Shown: piece after piece, positions 8,612-15,532 of the stretch
Layout: each line of letters starts with the position of its first letter
How positions within the stretch are numbered: the first letter of the stretch is position 1
Source: Centipeda periodontii DSM 2778
GTDB taxonomy: Bacteria; Bacillota; Negativicutes; Selenomonadales; Selenomonadaceae
Length of the DNA: 39,334 nt
Direction: 5' to 3'
Assembly: GCF_000213975.1 (NCBI RefSeq)
Contig: NZ_GL892076.1
Location: forward strand, 400,944 to 440,277
Notes under the pieces: model-generated
Databases searched by the model: none
Seen by the model: the letters and a program-made list of their open reading frames with translations, nothing else
What the model was told of the DNA's origin: nothing
Translations under genes and position numbers: made by a program

Positions 8612-9352
8612 ATGATGGAGGAACGGATCGAAATGACGCGGCGCACCGTGTTCATGGAGGGTGTGCATGACGGCGTGCCGATTGCGCTCGGCTATTTCGT
8701 AGTGGCATTCACGCTCGGGATTCTCGCCAAGACGGCAGGTCTCTCGGCGTGGCAGGGATTTGTGACAAGCGCGGTCAACATCGCCTCGGCAGGCGAGTAC
8801 GCAGGCTTCACCGTGATCGCAGCACAGGCGCCCTATCTCGAGATCGCCGTACTGACGCTCGTCGCAAATGCGCGCTACTTCCTCATGGCGGCAGCACTCA
8901 CACAGCGCTTCTCTCCTGAGACACCGCTCGTGCATCGGCTTGCCGTAAGCTTCGGCGTGACGGATGAGATCTTCGGCATCACGGTCGCGCGCGGCGGCGC
9001 CGTGAGTCCCTACTACAACTATGGCGCGATGGCAATCTCTGTGCCCGCATGGTCGGCGGGCACGTCGGCGGGCATTCTTGCGGGCGGCATTCTCCCCGCA
9101 GCCGCCGTCTCCGCACTCTCGGTCGCGCTCTACGGGATGTTCGTCTGGGTGATCCTGCCGCCTGCGAAAAAGAGCCGCCCGATTGCAGGTATGGTCATCC
9201 TGAGCTTCGTCCTCTCACTCGCGGCGACATATGCGCCCGTGACGGGGCAGCTCTCGGGCGGCACGCGCACCATCCTCCTCACCCTCCTCATCGCGGGTGT
9301 CGGTGCTGCGCTCTTTCCCGTACATGAGCAGCAGGAGGAAAACGATGCGTAA
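8612..9352 (+). CDS. azlC: AzlC-family branched-chain amino acid exporter, large subunit
   Basis: 246 residues, an inner-membrane protein with a cluster of hydrophobic segments. The family motif region near the N-terminus (GVPIALGYFVVAFTLGILAKTAG, then SAGEYAG, then NARYFLMAAAL and GVTDEIFG) is typical of AzlC/YgaZ, which with AzlD/YgaH exports branched-chain amino acids (valine, leucine analogues, also methionine in relatives). GTGAGGTGG lies before tandem ATGs at 8612 and 8615; the first was chosen. The stop codon overlaps the azlD start by 8 bases, so the two subunits are translationally coupled. A consensus-like promoter lies upstream; no regulator gene is adjacent. Confidence 0.93.
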   Translation: MMEERIEMTRRTVFMEGVHDGVPIALGYFVVAFTLGILAKTAGLSAWQGFVTSAVNIASAGEYAGFTVIAAQAPYLEIAVLTLVANARYFLMAAALTQRFSPETPLVHRLAVSFGVTDEIFGITVARGGAVSPYYNYGAMAISVPAWSAGTSAGILAGGILPAAAVSALSVALYGMFVWVILPPAKKSRPIAGMVILSFVLSLAATYAPVTGQLSGGTRTILLTLLIAGVGAALFPVHEQQEENDA

Positions 9353-9656
9353 TATATGGCTCTACATCGCCGTCATGAGCGCGGTGACGATCGCGATTCG
9401 CCTCACACCCGCGCTTCTCCTGCGGCGTCCGATCAAAAACAGATTCGTGCGTTCCTTCCTCTTCTACGTCCCCTATGTGACACTCGCCGTCATGACCTTC
9501 CCCGCGATTGTGGAGGCAACGCGCACGCCGATCGCAGGCGCGGCGGCATTCGTCTTTGCCATCTTTCTCGCGTGGAATGGAGCGAGCCTCTTCCGCTGTG
9601 CGGCGGGCGCCTCCATCATGGTGCTGATCGTCGAGGGGATTGTGTTTTCGCTGTGA
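9345..9656 (+). CDS. azlD: AzlD-family exporter small subunit
   Basis: 103 residues starting at the ATG after GCAGGAGGAAAACG inside the end of azlC. Three to four short membrane helices; motifs TIAIRLTPALLLRRPI and FLFYVPYVTLAVMTFPAI match AzlD/YgaH partners. It forms the export complex with AzlC. The stop codon is followed within two bases by a fragment of the MITE-like repeat. Confidence 0.92.
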   Translation: MRNIWLYIAVMSAVTIAIRLTPALLLRRPIKNRFVRSFLFYVPYVTLAVMTFPAIVEATRTPIAGAAAFVFAIFLAWNGASLFRCAAGASIMVLIVEGIVFSL

Positions 9657-9657
9657 C

Positions 9658-9709
9658 CGACGAAAAATCTACGCCAATCTGCAGGACTTCATTTTATCAG
9701 CGATTCCCT
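9658..9709. mobile_element. MITE-like element, right-end fragment
   Basis: About 50 bases match the right end of the complete copy at 10616-10777 (CTACGCCAATCTGCAGGACT, then CATTTTATCAGCGATTCC). The left two thirds are missing. Confidence 0.75.
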
Positions 9710-9737
9710 TGCACTTTTCCACAAAAATTCGTAAAAT
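9709..9737 (+). promoter_or_regulatory. Promoter of the first rpn-like gene
   Basis: TTGCAC and TAAAAT are exactly 17 bp apart. The first bases of the -35 box are at the end of the MITE fragment. The second rpn-like gene has the same promoter type (TTGCAT-17-TAAAAT). Confidence 0.65.
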
Positions 9738-9757
9738 AGAGGCAAAGAGGTGAGCGT

Positions 9758-10615
9758 ATGGGGATCTATCGAATCAAGCCGTGGGAAGAATTGACGATCC
9801 GTGATGACTATATGTTCAAGCTCATCATGAGCCGTAAACGTATCTGCAAACAGATGCTTGAGCGAATTCTTCACATCGAAATTGAGAGCCTGTCGTATGT
9901 CGAGACGGAAAAATCAATTATTCCAGCCTATCAGAACAAAGGCGTTCGTCTGGATGTCTATGTAAAAGACAACAAGGAAACGGTCTATAACATCGAGATG
10001 CAGATGCGCCGCCTTGAGGGAGACGGGCTGAGTAAAAGGACACGGTATTACCAAGCCATATTGGATACCGATCTGCTTGCCGCAGGAGCGAGTTACGGCA
10101 TGCTGAATCGGACCTTTATCATTTTCATCTGTCCGTTTGACCCATTTGGCGCAGGACGACACATCTATACATTTCGGAATTTGTGCATAGAGGATCGAAC
10201 CCTGGAACTGGACGATGGCGCAACGCGTATTTTTCTGAATACGAAAGGGACACGCGATGATGTGGATGACTCGGTTCGCGCGTTTCTGAACTATGTCAAT
10301 GGTGTGGTCAGCGAGGATAGCCTCGTGCAGGAAATTGATGAGGAAATCCATCGAATCAAAATAGAAGAAAGAGGGAAGGTGGGGTATATGTTTTTGGCAG
10401 ATAAGATTGCAGAGGAGCGTTTTTACGCTGCAAAGGAAGGGCGTGAAGAAGGACGTGAAGAAGGACGTGAAAAAGGGCGTGAAGAAGGGCGTATCGAGGC
10501 ACAGCTTGAAAACATTCATCGGTTGATCACGAAGCTGAAGATATCTGCGGAGCAGGCAATGGATCTGCTTGAGATCCCACCATCAGAACGACAGCACTAC
10601 AAGGGTGCGTTGTAA
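9758..10615 (+). CDS. Rpn-family PD-(D/E)XK nuclease / transposase-like protein
   Basis: 285 residues, ATG 4-5 bases after AGAGGTGA. Members of this family (E. coli RpnA-E, Pfam PDDEXK_2) are DNA nucleases that raise recombination and are linked to phage defence. The catalytic core is visible: RLDVYV (Asp66) and YNIEMQ (Glu80, Gln82), the D-ExQ form of PD-(D/E)XK. The C-terminus has a run of GREE-type tetrapeptides (residues about 227-246) and ends in an ISAEQAMDLLEIPPSE motif shared with the second copy at 34543-35481. The gene sits between a fragment and a full copy of a MITE-like repeat, as if it travelled with them. Substrate and partner unknown. Confidence 0.85.
   Translation: MGIYRIKPWEELTIRDDYMFKLIMSRKRICKQMLERILHIEIESLSYVETEKSIIPAYQNKGVRLDVYVKDNKETVYNIEMQMRRLEGDGLSKRTRYYQAILDTDLLAAGASYGMLNRTFIIFICPFDPFGAGRHIYTFRNLCIEDRTLELDDGATRIFLNTKGTRDDVDDSVRAFLNYVNGVVSEDSLVQEIDEEIHRIKIEERGKVGYMFLADKIAEERFYAAKEGREEGREEGREKGREEGRIEAQLENIHRLITKLKISAEQAMDLLEIPPSERQHYKGAL
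10436..10495 (+). repeat. Tandem 12-bp repeat (GREE units) in the rpn-like gene
   Basis: Five imperfect 12-base units of the type GAAGAAGGACGT, encoding E-G-R-E repeats. Unit gain or loss keeps the frame. Confidence 0.85.
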
Positions 10616-10777
10616 AGGAAGCACTGATAAATTCAGCGCCATCATCTTGGCGCATCTTTTTTGCCCGCTTTTCGCCCGCGATCCTCCACATAGCGGGCAG
10701 CTATGCGTCCGGTTTGTCTCCTTGACAGGACAAAAATCTACGCCAATCTGCAGGACTTCATTTTATCAGCGATTCCT
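10616..10777. mobile_element. MITE-like element, complete copy A
   Basis: About 162 bp without an ORF. Ends are inverted repeats (AGGAAGCACTGATAAA and, reversed, AGGAATCGCTGATAAA). Inside is a hairpin with stem CATAGC/GCTATG. The whole unit matches 20499-20661 in the opposite orientation, apart from scattered changes. It begins directly after the stop codon of the rpn-like gene and ends 27 bases before the next start codon. Confidence 0.85.
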
Positions 10778-10804
10778 TCAGGAACCGTAAAAGGAGGTGG
10801 GCAC

Positions 10805-11770
10805 ATGGAGTTCGACTGTTGGACAGGTCTCAATATCGAGGGAAAGCCCTACCTCATTGCGGAGAAAATTCGCTATAAGGAAAAGACTTCGGACGATGTA
10901 TGGACGGAGTACGGGCTAATTACACAGGGCAGCAAGGACCGCATCTGGCTGACGATTGCGGACGGCGGGCTTTCATGCAGCCTTTCCGTCACGGTGGAGG
11001 AGACCAAACCACCGAAGGGCTACCGTCTGCACGATGCGGGCAAGCAGGTGGTCACGGGCAGCTGGGGCGATACGCGTGCCGCGATTGGCGATATCTCGCG
11101 ATACGAGCAGTACAAGAGCGCAGACGGGACGGAGACGTTCTTTGTCGAGAATAATTGGGGAAACAAAACTGCGTCGGCAGGACATAAAATCTCCGCCACA
11201 GGCATCCACCTCGATGTACTGGCTTCCTCCCCGCGCCGCAATGCCGTTTGCTACTACCTGAAGAGCAGCTTCTATGAGGCAGTCTCGAGCGTTGCCATTG
11301 TTTTCCTCATCGCGATGAGCTTCATCATGCTCACGGATGTCATTCCGAATCTCAGTGCGCGCGACTGGCACGATTTCCGCCGTTTTGTCGGGACTCCCTA
11401 TGCCATGCACGAACGCCTCAGCGATGCGCCCTACTACACGGAACAGCGCGAGGAGGGCGGCGCACGGGTTTACACGGCGCAGGTCGATGCAGGCATCGCC
11501 GCTCTGGATCTCATCGAGGGCATGGACGGCAGGGTGAAGGACGCGTACGAGGATCTCGGCGATGCGGAGCATCCGATTGTGATTCGCACGCAGACGGAGA
11601 CCGCACGCATTACGAGCGCGGCGGACGGCACGGCGTACATCGTTGTGACGGGAGCAAGCCCCGACCGCGCCCCCGCCGCCGACCAACTTCGACGAAGTCA
11701 TACGCTCATCCGCTACGCCGAACTCGTCCGCACGGGCGACACGCGCGGACGGGCGGGGGTGGTGCAGTAG
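10805..11770 (+). CDS. DUF4178-like membrane protein, paralogue A
   Basis: 321 residues, ATG after AAAAGGAGGTGGG. Residues 1-135 resemble DUF4178: a beta-rich domain with SDDVWTEYGLI, IWLTIADGG, KGYRLHDAG and a GD..RYEQY block. One membrane helix follows at about 158-181, then a region of about 135 residues that is almost the same in paralogue B (YAMHERLSDAPY, VDAGIAALDLIEG, TARITSAADGTA, LVRTGDTRGRAG). No catalytic motif seen. DUF4178 genes are commonly found beside DUF350, PspA-like and glutathionylspermidine-synthase-like genes, as here. Likely first gene of an operon running to 15231; a MITE-like element occupies the expected promoter region. Confidence 0.75.
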   Translation: MEFDCWTGLNIEGKPYLIAEKIRYKEKTSDDVWTEYGLITQGSKDRIWLTIADGGLSCSLSVTVEETKPPKGYRLHDAGKQVVTGSWGDTRAAIGDISRYEQYKSADGTETFFVENNWGNKTASAGHKISATGIHLDVLASSPRRNAVCYYLKSSFYEAVSSVAIVFLIAMSFIMLTDVIPNLSARDWHDFRRFVGTPYAMHERLSDAPYYTEQREEGGARVYTAQVDAGIAALDLIEGMDGRVKDAYEDLGDAEHPIVIRTQTETARITSAADGTAYIVVTGASPDRAPAADQLRRSHTLIRYAELVRTGDTRGRAGVVQ

Positions 11771-11830
11771 GAGAGTCCGCGCACCACCACTTGACCGCAC
11801 CATTAAAATTTTCCGATAGGAGGTGATGCC

Positions 11831-12805
11831 GTGGATTTTGACTGTTGGACCGGCATCAAAATCGGAACGAAACCATGTACCATTGTGGAAAAGATCCGAT
11901 ACAAGGAGAAAACATCGGATGATGTATGGACAGAGTATAAGCTTATCACGAATGACACCAATGCACACATCTGGCTGAGCATCACAGACGATGGACGCTC
12001 ATGCATCATCTCCTCCCCTGCGGGAAACAATGTGCCGAAGGGCTACCGTCTCCATGACAGCGGCACGGAGGTTGTAACAGGGGTCTGGGGCGATACGGAT
12101 GTGGCGGTCGGCGATGAGACGAGATATGAGCAATACGAGAGTGCGGACGGCAGGAACACCTTCTTTGTCGAGTATTGGAATGGCAGTCGCAGCAGTTCGC
12201 AGGGAGGAAAGATCTCCGCTTCTACAATCATCGCGGACACGGACACGGATACGAGTACGCGGCAGAAGGTACGGGCGATATATCGGCGATCGAGGCTGCG
12301 CAACTCCCTCATCGAGCCGGTTGCAGGTCTTGCCGGAGCCTGCGTCATCCTGCTCCTATCCGTCGCTCCCGACTTCGACATGCGGGACTACTGGCACGCG
12401 TTCCGCGATTTCGTGAATCTCCCCTATGTCATGCACGAACGCCTCAGTGATGCCCCCTACCACACGGAGCAGCAGGAGGAGGCCGGCACTCTGGTTTACA
12501 CGGCGCAGGTCGATGCAGGCATCGTCGCTCTCGATCTCATTGAGGGTGTGGACGGCAGGGTGGAGGATGCGTACGAAAGGCTCGGTGATGCGGAGCATCC
12601 GATCATCATTCGAACCCGGGAGGAGACCGCACGCATTACGAGCGCGGCGGACGGCACAGCGCACATTGTCGTGACGCAGGCAAGCCCCGACCGCGCACCT
12701 GCCGCCGACCGGCTTCAGCGCAGTCATACCCTCTTCCGCTACGCTGTGCTCGTTCGCACGGGCGACACGCGCGGACGGGCGGGGGTGACCATCGACGGAA
12801 AATAG
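11831..12805 (+). CDS. DUF4178-like membrane protein, paralogue B
   Basis: 324 residues from a GTG start 5 bases after AGGAGGT; there is no in-frame ATG nearby. Same build as paralogue A: N-terminal DUF4178-like domain (SDDVWTEYKLI, IWLSITDDG, KGYRLHDSG), one membrane helix at about 160-181 and a C-terminal domain that matches A much better than the N-terminal half does. The pair is a tandem duplication. The 60-base gap between them (11771-11830) has no terminator, so they are probably co-transcribed. Confidence 0.75.
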   Translation: MDFDCWTGIKIGTKPCTIVEKIRYKEKTSDDVWTEYKLITNDTNAHIWLSITDDGRSCIISSPAGNNVPKGYRLHDSGTEVVTGVWGDTDVAVGDETRYEQYESADGRNTFFVEYWNGSRSSSQGGKISASTIIADTDTDTSTRQKVRAIYRRSRLRNSLIEPVAGLAGACVILLLSVAPDFDMRDYWHAFRDFVNLPYVMHERLSDAPYHTEQQEEAGTLVYTAQVDAGIVALDLIEGVDGRVEDAYERLGDAEHPIIIRTREETARITSAADGTAHIVVTQASPDRAPAADRLQRSHTLFRYAVLVRTGDTRGRAGVTIDGK

Positions 12806-12815
12806 GAGAACACAC

Positions 12816-13247
12816 ATGATTGATCCATCCGTACTCATGCTCACGGCATTCTACGCCGCGTTCGGCATCCTGCTCATGATCGTGTCCAACATTGTCATCG
12901 ACTTCTTCATCCCCGGCGACTTCGCGGAGGAGATTCGGCGCGGCAATCGCGCGGTCGCGTGGCTCTCGGCGGGCTCGTTCATCGGGATTGGCGAGATCCT
13001 GCGCGCCGTCATCATATCCCCCGCCTATGATGCGCTGACAACGGACTTTGTGCAGGGCGTCATCGCAAGTGCCGTCTACGCCGCCGTCGGCATCATCTTC
13101 TTCATCATCGGCTTCTTCGTCATCAACGCATGGCACCGCAAATACGCACTCGCCGCCGAAATCCAGCGCGGCAACACAGCGGCGGGCATCTTTGTGTTCG
13201 GCATCTTCGTCGGGCTGTCACTGGTCATCAGCGGCGCGGTGCATTGA
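12816..13247 (+). CDS. DUF350-family membrane protein (YjfL type)
   Basis: 143 residues, ATG after AGGAGAACACAC, 10 bases after the stop of paralogue B. Four membrane helices in two repeats, each with the same loop: EIRRGNRAVAWLSAG and EIQRGNTAAGIFVFG. This internal duplication is typical of DUF350 (Pfam PF03994, E. coli YjfL). Function unknown; in many bacteria it is encoded with a DUF4178/DUF2491 protein and a glutathionylspermidine-synthase-like ligase, as here. Inner membrane. Confidence 0.88.
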   Translation: MIDPSVLMLTAFYAAFGILLMIVSNIVIDFFIPGDFAEEIRRGNRAVAWLSAGSFIGIGEILRAVIISPAYDALTTDFVQGVIASAVYAAVGIIFFIIGFFVINAWHRKYALAAEIQRGNTAAGIFVFGIFVGLSLVISGAVH

Positions 13248-13264
13248 TGAGCGTGCTCACGAAA

Positions 13265-13322
13265 AAGCCTCCCCCGTCACCACGGGGGAGGGGGACCGCG
13301 CAAGCGGTGGTGGGGGCGCTTT
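13265..13322 (+). repeat. REP-like single unit 2
   Basis: CCTCCCCCGT-CACC-ACGGGGGAGG hairpin, then ACCGC-GCAA-GCGGT hairpin, then GGTGGGGGCGCTTTGAGCGATT. It lies inside the operon between the DUF350 gene and the tail-protein gene. Confidence 0.88.
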
Positions 13323-13360
13323 GAGCGATTACAGGAGAAGCTGCATAGAGGAGGTTCTGC

Positions 13361-13924
13361 ATGGAAAACATGGGGCGCAAGGCCGCCATTCTCGCTGCTG
13401 CCTTTGCCTCGGTCGGCGCACTCGGCGCAGCGTATGTCTATCGTCATGATATTGCATTTTCTATTGCCGACGTTGTTCATCCCGAGTGGAACGCGGGCGA
13501 GGCGCGGCTCGCGGATGCCTATGACCGCCGCTACACGCTTCTCAACAACGGGGACGGGACGGAGACGGCGCTCTATGACGATGCGACCGCCGTCACCTTT
13601 CGCCACGACGGCGCGGGCGACCTTGTCTGGCTGTTCGGTACGGCGAGCCTCCTCGCCCCGATCGCGCCGAACTACTTCGCGTTCCACGGCTTTTCCTACG
13701 CGGGCGGCACAATGGATCTTGCACGCATGACCTACCGCGCGAATGCCCCACTCACTCCGCTGCCCGAAAAGCACGTCGCCTCCGGCACGGGCACGCATTC
13801 ACACGGAGCAGGTCACGCCTTTGCGGGACGCAGCTACAACGACAGAAAGAGCTCCCAGTCCTCCGAGATCAGCCGGAGGTCCGGCTTCGGTCAGGCGGGC
13901 ATCCGTTCATCGGGAGGCTCGTGA
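13361..13924 (+). CDS. Membrane-anchored protein with Ser/Gly-rich C-terminal tail
   Basis: 187 residues, ATG 5-6 bases after AGAGGAGG. One N-terminal helix (about 6-26) would anchor or export it. The middle part (about 45-130) is a small folded domain (TLLNNGDGTETALYDD, YFAFHGFSYAGGTMDL) that I do not recognise. The last 45 residues are low-complexity: SGTGTHSHGAGHAFAGRS, then a stretch rich in Ser and Arg, ending RRSGFGQAGIRSSGGS. This tail is reminiscent of the Gly/Ser-rich ends of YjfM/YgiB (DUF1190) lipoproteins, which are encoded beside DUF350 and the ATP-grasp ligase in E. coli-type loci. The stop codon is 2 bases before the ligase start, so the two are tightly coupled. It is a candidate substrate of the ligase. 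Confidence 0.72.
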   Translation: MENMGRKAAILAAAFASVGALGAAYVYRHDIAFSIADVVHPEWNAGEARLADAYDRRYTLLNNGDGTETALYDDATAVTFRHDGAGDLVWLFGTASLLAPIAPNYFAFHGFSYAGGTMDLARMTYRANAPLTPLPEKHVASGTGTHSHGAGHAFAGRSYNDRKSSQSSEISRRSGFGQAGIRSSGGS

Positions 13925-13926
13925 CT

Positions 13927-15231
13927 ATGGAACGCGTACACACAGATACCTACATCGATGCACTCGATCCCGCCATCTTCACCTACATTCAGTACGGCGA
14001 CTATGCCGACCGCTACCCAACACATACCGTGCAGGCATTTCCGCAGGAGTTCTACGATGAACTGCGCGCAGCATCGGCAGGGCTGTTTCGCATCTTCTGC
14101 AAGGCAGCAACGGTCCTCCAAAATGCGTCCGACAACTTTGCGCGCGCGATGGATCTGCCGCGCGAGCTGCTCCCCTACCTGCGCATTCCGAATGCATTTG
14201 GGCTTCCGACGTGGCTCTCGCGCTTTGACTTCGTACTCGATGAAACAGGGCATATCCGCATGGTCGAGATCAATGCGGATACGCCCTGTTTTATCGTGGA
14301 GTCCTTCTATGCAAACGGCATCGCGGCCGCGTATCACGGCTACCGTGACCCGAATGCAGGTGCAGGGGAACAGCTGCGGGACTTTCTCGCACAGATTCAC
14401 AATCGCCTCGCCGCTCCCGTCGCCGATCTGAACCGGCGAACGCTCCGCCATCGTCCCTTTGTCTTTGCATGCTTTGACGACTATCCCGAGGATCTCGCGA
14501 ATACGCGCTTCCTCATGAATCGAATGCGAGAAGGCGTACCGCACGGCGACCTCCGCTTCCTCTCGTTCTATGAGATGGAGATTGATGCAAACGGCATTCT
14601 TCTCGCCGACGAGGAATATGCGACTGCACTCTATCGTCTACACCCGATGGAGATATTGATTGACGAGCGCACCCCGAAGGGGGAACCGCTCGGGGCGATG
14701 TTTCTGGATTTATACAAGGAGGGGAAATTTACGCTCATGAATCCACCCGAGGCGATCCTCCTGCAGAACAAATCCTTTATGGCGCTCGTCTATGCGCTTG
14801 CGCGGACAGAGCAGTTCCTGACCTCCGAGGAGTGCGCTCTCGTGGAGCGTTACCTCGTGCCGTCCTATTTCGAGGACGATTTCGCGGCGCTCACGGACGG
14901 TACATATATCCACAAGGAGATCTGGGGGCGCGAGGGAAGAAACGTGCGTCTGGTCGAAAAGCGCGACGGGCGTGCATCCACGGTGCACGAGAAGCAGCCC
15001 GACAACGTCGATGAGATTATCTGTCGCGAAAGCCGCGCGGCAATGTATCAGGACTTCATTCGTCCACCGCGCTTTGTCCACACGGTCGACTCCGGAACGA
15101 TCGACGGCTGCCTGACGCTCTCGTGCTTTATGCTTTTCGATCAGCCCTCCGCCGTCGGCGCACGCTTCTCCCCCACCGCGATTGCAGGCACGGAGGCATA
15201 CTTTCTGCCGCTCGTTGTTGAGGAGTCATAG
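13927..15231 (+). CDS. Glutathionylspermidine-synthase-like ATP-grasp ligase (YjfC type)
   Basis: 434 residues. ATG chosen 10 bases after GGGAGG; a GTG two codons earlier is too close to it. This is the stand-alone synthetase domain without the N-terminal CHAP amidase of E. coli Gsp. Motifs: MVEINADTPCFIVESF (compare EYNADTP in Gsp), FDDYPEDLANTRFL, PPEAILLQNKSFMALVYAL, and HKEIWGREGRNVRLVEK, which supplies ATP-binding Lys and the GREG loop. These enzymes join a carboxylate to an amine through an acyl phosphate. Real Gsp links glutathione and spermidine; the YjfC group probably has another target. Context with DUF4178, DUF350 and a tailed membrane protein supports peptide or membrane-protein modification. 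Confidence 0.88.
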   Translation: MERVHTDTYIDALDPAIFTYIQYGDYADRYPTHTVQAFPQEFYDELRAASAGLFRIFCKAATVLQNASDNFARAMDLPRELLPYLRIPNAFGLPTWLSRFDFVLDETGHIRMVEINADTPCFIVESFYANGIAAAYHGYRDPNAGAGEQLRDFLAQIHNRLAAPVADLNRRTLRHRPFVFACFDDYPEDLANTRFLMNRMREGVPHGDLRFLSFYEMEIDANGILLADEEYATALYRLHPMEILIDERTPKGEPLGAMFLDLYKEGKFTLMNPPEAILLQNKSFMALVYALARTEQFLTSEECALVERYLVPSYFEDDFAALTDGTYIHKEIWGREGRNVRLVEKRDGRASTVHEKQPDNVDEIICRESRAAMYQDFIRPPRFVHTVDSGTIDGCLTLSCFMLFDQPSAVGARFSPTAIAGTEAYFLPLVVEES

Positions 15232-15241
15232 GCAAACAAAA

Positions 15242-15272
15242 AGACGAAAAAGACCGTGTGTCTCTTCCGTCT
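15242..15272. terminator. Possible terminator after the ligase gene
   Basis: A 13-bp stem with two mismatches (AGACGAAAAAGAC / GTCTCTTCCGTCT) and loop CGTGT. The T-run is better on the minus side (TTTTTG), so it may act in either direction. Confidence 0.5.
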
Positions 15273-15284
15273 TTCGAAGCTTTG

Positions 15285-15293
15285 TGCTATACT
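15285..15293 (+). promoter_or_regulatory. Extended -10 promoter of the toxin-like peptide mRNA
   Basis: TGCTATACT is an extended -10 element; no good -35 is visible. The predicted RNA start (about 15300) falls exactly at the GGTGACTGATGAG sequence that can pair with the 3' end of the transcript. Confidence 0.6.
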
Positions 15294-15310
15294 AACAACA
15301 GGTGACTGAT

Positions 15311-15335
15311 GAGGTTCGGCCTCCCTCATGGGAGG
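15311..15335 (+). promoter_or_regulatory. Ribosome-site sequestering hairpin with an alternative stem
   Basis: CCTCCC (15320-15325), loop TCAT and GGGAGG (15330-15335) form a perfect hairpin that hides the ribosome site GGAGGTGAT. The same CCTC can instead pair with GAGG at 15311-15314, which would free the site. The two stems exclude each other. Confidence 0.6.
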
Positions 15336-15343
15336 TGATGCAT

Positions 15344-15427
15344 GTGACACTTTATGAAAAGCTGTCGCTTCTGGTTGCAGTGTTGACACTCCTAACCAGC
15401 ATCATTTTCAATCTGCTTCAATTATAG
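15344..15427 (+). CDS. 27-residue hydrophobic peptide, holin-like type I toxin candidate
   Basis: A GTG start 5-6 bases after a near-perfect ribosome site (GGAGGTGAT at 15331-15339) opens 27 codons and a TAG. The peptide begins VTLYEKLSLLVAVLTLLTSI (first residue read as Met) and continues with seven more mostly hydrophobic residues: a single membrane helix with a short polar N-terminus containing YEKLSLL. This agrees with the pattern of the putative holin-like toxin family (tYEaLsLm-hydrophobic) of Firmicutes and, more loosely, TxpA/BsrG. The gene is far too short for ordinary ORF finders. The presence of a hidden ribosome site and of an opposing RNA with a consensus promoter supports a type I toxin that depolarises or perturbs the inner membrane. 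Toxicity itself is inferred. Confidence 0.65.
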   Translation: MTLYEKLSLLVAVLTLLTSIIFNLLQL

Positions 15428-15430
15428 GCA

Positions 15431-15526
15431 GAAAAAAGAACCGTCCGCGGTTCACGTCGGCTCCTTCTTCAAGTACAAAAACTTTAGGGAGAGACCGACG
15501 TACCCACTCGTCAGTCACCCTTTTGT
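15431..15526 (-). ncRNA. Antisense RNA (antitoxin candidate), about 95 nt
   Basis: A consensus promoter on the minus strand starts an RNA near 15526 that ends at hairpin GAACCG-CGGA-CGGTTC plus TTTTTT (minus-strand reading, 15453 down to 15432). No protein gene on this strand follows before the opposite-strand ligase gene, so the product must be a small RNA. It is fully complementary to the 3' untranslated part of the toxin mRNA, the arrangement of txpA/RatA and bsrG/SR4. Its 5' part (GGTGACTGACGAG) would compete with the toxin mRNA's own 5' end for 15507-15519. Confidence 0.7.
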
Positions 15527-15532
15527 GTCTTT

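Larger units (their letters stand above)
15301..15519 (+). ncRNA. Structured toxin mRNA with 5'-3' long-range pairing
   Basis: The first 13 bases after the predicted start (15301-15313, GGTGACTGATGAG) pair with 15507-15519 (CTCGTCAGTCACC) in all 13 positions, one as a U-G wobble. Between them lie a ribosome-site hairpin (15320-15335), the peptide gene, a GAACCG/CGGTTC hairpin (15438-15453) and an ACGTCGG/CCGACGT stem (15454-15501). Such closed 5'-3' folds are known in type I toxin mRNAs, where they block translation. Confidence 0.6.

Noticed and set aside
10722-10744. Outward promoter inside the MITE-like element (TTGACA)
   Set aside because: The -35-like TTGACA is conserved in both copies, but no -10 of useful quality lies 16-18 bp downstream in either.
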